Assembly: GCA_034437215.1 (NCBI GenBank)
Contig: DAOTVC010000079.1
Coordinates: 30,729 to 94,728, forward strand
DNA: 64,000 nt
Direction of reading: 5' to 3'
DNA from: DAOTVC01 sp034437215
GTDB taxonomy: Bacteria; Chloroflexota; Anaerolineae; B4-G1; SLSP01
Under the pieces are notes generated by a model, which had not been told where the DNA came from, made no database searches, and was given only the letters and a program-made list of their open reading frames with translations. The position numbers and the translations under genes were made by a program. The first letter of the stretch is position 1; every line of letters starts with the position of its first letter. This document shows positions 62,111 through 64,000 of the stretch, in pieces.

Positions 62111-64000
62111 GTCGCATCCGGCCTTCGGGTCGGATGAGGGTTGAAACGGCATCCAGGTCGGCGGGCGTGAGGGCGAGTAGCGCGTCGCATCCGGCCTTCG
62201 GGTCGGATGAGGGTTGAAACCCCTTCCAGGCGCGGGTCTACTACGAAACCAACGACAGTCGCATCCGGCCTTCGGGTCGGATGAGGGTTGAAACCTGTAG
62301 CCCGGTGGGGTGCGCGACGGGAACCTCATTGTCGCATCCGGCCTTCGGGTCGGATGAGGGTTGAAACCGTCTATGGCCCCCGAGAGCGTCCCGAGAAACT
62401 GGTCGCATCCGGCCTTCGGGTCGGATGAGGGTTGAAACTTCTTGTATTTCAGTAAGTCCGAAGGCATCTTGCGCTCGTCGCATCCGGCCTTCGGGTCGGA
62501 TGAGGGTTGAAACTCGCAGCGGTCGTAGCATTGCGCCGCCAACTCGTGTCGCATCCGGCCTTCGGGTCGGATGAGGGTTGAAACTAAATCCATGCCGGTA
62601 CCTCCATGGTGCTAAGGGGCGTCGCATCCGGCCTTCGGGTCGGATGAGGGTTGAAACAACAACATCGACCCGACGGAGGCGCTGGACAAACGTCGCATCC
62701 GGCCTTCGGGTCGGATGAGGGTTGAAACATGAGATAGACCCCAGCGGTACTCGGCGGGGAGAAGCGTCGCATCCGGCCTTCGGGTCGGATGAGGGTTGAA
62801 ACGTCTCCTTGACAGTGCCGACGTAGGAGTAGGACGAGTCGCATCCGGCCTTCGGGTCGGATGAGGGTTGAAACGCCCAAACATCCGTCCGTACGTGGAT
62901 GCGAGGCCGTGTCGCATCCGGCCTTCGGGTCGGATGAGGGTTGAAACCTTTCAGGCACTAGGGAAACTGTGGCCCGATACAGGTCGCATCCGGCCTTCGG
63001 GTCGGATGAGGGTTGAAACACCAGGAAAACTTTGACTGGTACTATAAAATTGGGCGTCGCATCCGGCCTTCGGGTCGGATGAGGGTTGAAACCTCAACAA
63101 AGTCGCCGTCGAATACGACTGCGGCATGTCGCATCCGGCCTTCGGGTCGGATGAGGGTTGAAACCGCTGATCTCAAGGGCTCTCTGCCAGCGCTCCTCCG
63201 GGTCGCATCCGGCCTTCGGGTCGGATGAGGGTTGAAACCGTATTCCAGCGACGCGACCGAGAACGTGAACATCCCCAGGTCGCATCCGGCCTTCGGGTCG
63301 GATGAGGGTTGAAACCCCTGAACCTGTAGGTAGCGCCGTCGTCCTCAGTATCGTCGCATCCGGCCTTCGGGTCGGATGAGGGTTGAAACAATTTAATTCC
63401 CGCCACGTCGCCATGACGTTCTCGCACGTCGCATCCGGCCTTCGGGTCGGATGAGGGTTGAAACAAATGATCCCGGCGGTCGTTTGGCTTGGGAAGCGGG
63501 TCGCATCCGGCCTTCGGGTCGGATGAGGGTTGAAACAGATAGTGCCGTAGCCGCATCTGCGCGTGAGGGCTGTCGCATCCGGCCTTCGGGTCGGATGAGG
63601 GTTGAAACTGGCGACGGTGGCGGGCTGTATACTGCGCGCCGAGTCGCATCCGGCCTTCGGGTCGGATGAGGGTTGAAACGATTACGTGGCCGTGGAGGCC
63701 AAGCAGGGAGGTAGTCGCATCCGGCCTTCGGGTCGGATGAGGGTTGAAACGCTGAGAACACGATCACGCTCCTGGGCGGCTGGTGTCGCATCCGGCCTTC
63801 GGGTCGGATGAGGGTTGAAACATGGAGGACAGATACACACAGATGGCCGGTGCTGGCATGTCGCATCCGGCCTTCGGGTCGGATGAGGGTTGAAACTGTC
63901 GTGAGACAATACCACGAGTCGAGTCAGCAGATGTCGCATCCGGCCTTCGGGTCGGATGAGGGTTGAAACCACAACTATGATTACGTTACCGACGCCGATG
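62111..64000 (+). CRISPR. Type I-C CRISPR array, 26 repeats, continues past window
   Basis: 26 identical 37-nt repeats (first 62111-62147, last 63933-63969), beginning GTCGCATCC and ending GGGTTGAAAC, as in type I-C repeats. 25 complete spacers of 34-40 nt (mostly 34-38) and a cut 26th. The repeat folds into a 9-bp hairpin CATCCGGCC/GGTCGGATG closed by a TTCG tetraloop (one G-T pair); Cas5c cleavage at its base would leave AGGGTTGAAAC as an 11-nt 5' handle. Perfect repeats throughout and no repeated spacers indicate an active, recently grown array. No degenerate terminal repeat is in the window. Confidence 0.99.

Noticed and set aside
62241..63972. Several minus-strand open frames with FNPHPTRRPDAT or VSTLIRPEGRMR repeats
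   Set aside because: They are translations of the CRISPR repeats, not proteins.

Overview
The window is about 60% GC and gene-dense. It most resembles a member of the Chloroflexota (an Anaerolineae- or Caldilineae-like bacterium). This is inferred from the style of its proteins: lipoproteins with TVVVTATPDP-type linkers, a secreted protein with HGGVEVFGYPI repeats, and a tmRNA tag starting AN and ending AA. There is no rRNA gene to confirm it.

Layout. Positions 1-260 (minus) hold the 5' part of tmRNA (ssrA), which runs off the window edge. Next come a sugar-isomerase-like TIM barrel, a free-methionine sulfoxide reductase and a rubredoxin, a secreted repeat protein, and a hybrid histidine kinase with its response regulator (4.2-6.6 kb). 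From 7.3 to 20.0 kb lie two oligopeptide-type ABC transporter loci: a complete one (binding protein, two permeases, two ATPases), and a second with two permeases, a convergent binding protein and an unrecognised membrane-anchored lipoprotein. An ECF sigma factor, trmD, ssnA, a YihY membrane protein, an epimerase and a FemAB-like transferase follow on the minus strand. The 26.5-42.8 kb stretch is mostly housekeeping: hflX-rlmE, a Rad50/SbcC-type ATPase, mscL, phzF-like, rlmD-like, rpsO-pnp, clpC, an RPE-like protein, a Xer recombinase and an MBL hydrolase. A rod-shaped RNA at 42976-43153 with its own promoter and terminator is a strong 6S RNA candidate.

From 44.9 to 49.9 kb there is a peroxide, superoxide and iron defence region. 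It holds a Bcp peroxiredoxin, superoxide reductase, a ferritin-like protein ending in an encapsulin-loading tail, the encapsulin shell protein, a rubrerythrin-like protein and a 2-Cys peroxiredoxin. Together these could reduce superoxide and peroxide while storing iron in a protein shell; the rubredoxin at 2.3 kb is a plausible electron donor. A molybdopterin-type oxidoreductase (with Ser where Mo-binding Cys is expected), mutM, a CopZ-like chaperone, a PAP2 phosphatase, a YgbA-family protein, an esterase and tRNA-Gln follow.

The last 10 kb is a complete type I-C CRISPR-Cas system in the order cas3-cas5c-cas8c-cas7c-cas4-cas1-cas2. It is followed by an array of 26 identical 37-nt repeats (25 full spacers) that continues past the window end. 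An internal ribosome-binding site in cas8c marks a Cas11c small-subunit start. A possible small RNA lies between tRNA-Gln and cas3. Two 57-residue genes (3884-4057 and 37162-37335) with strong ribosome-binding sites are also annotated.
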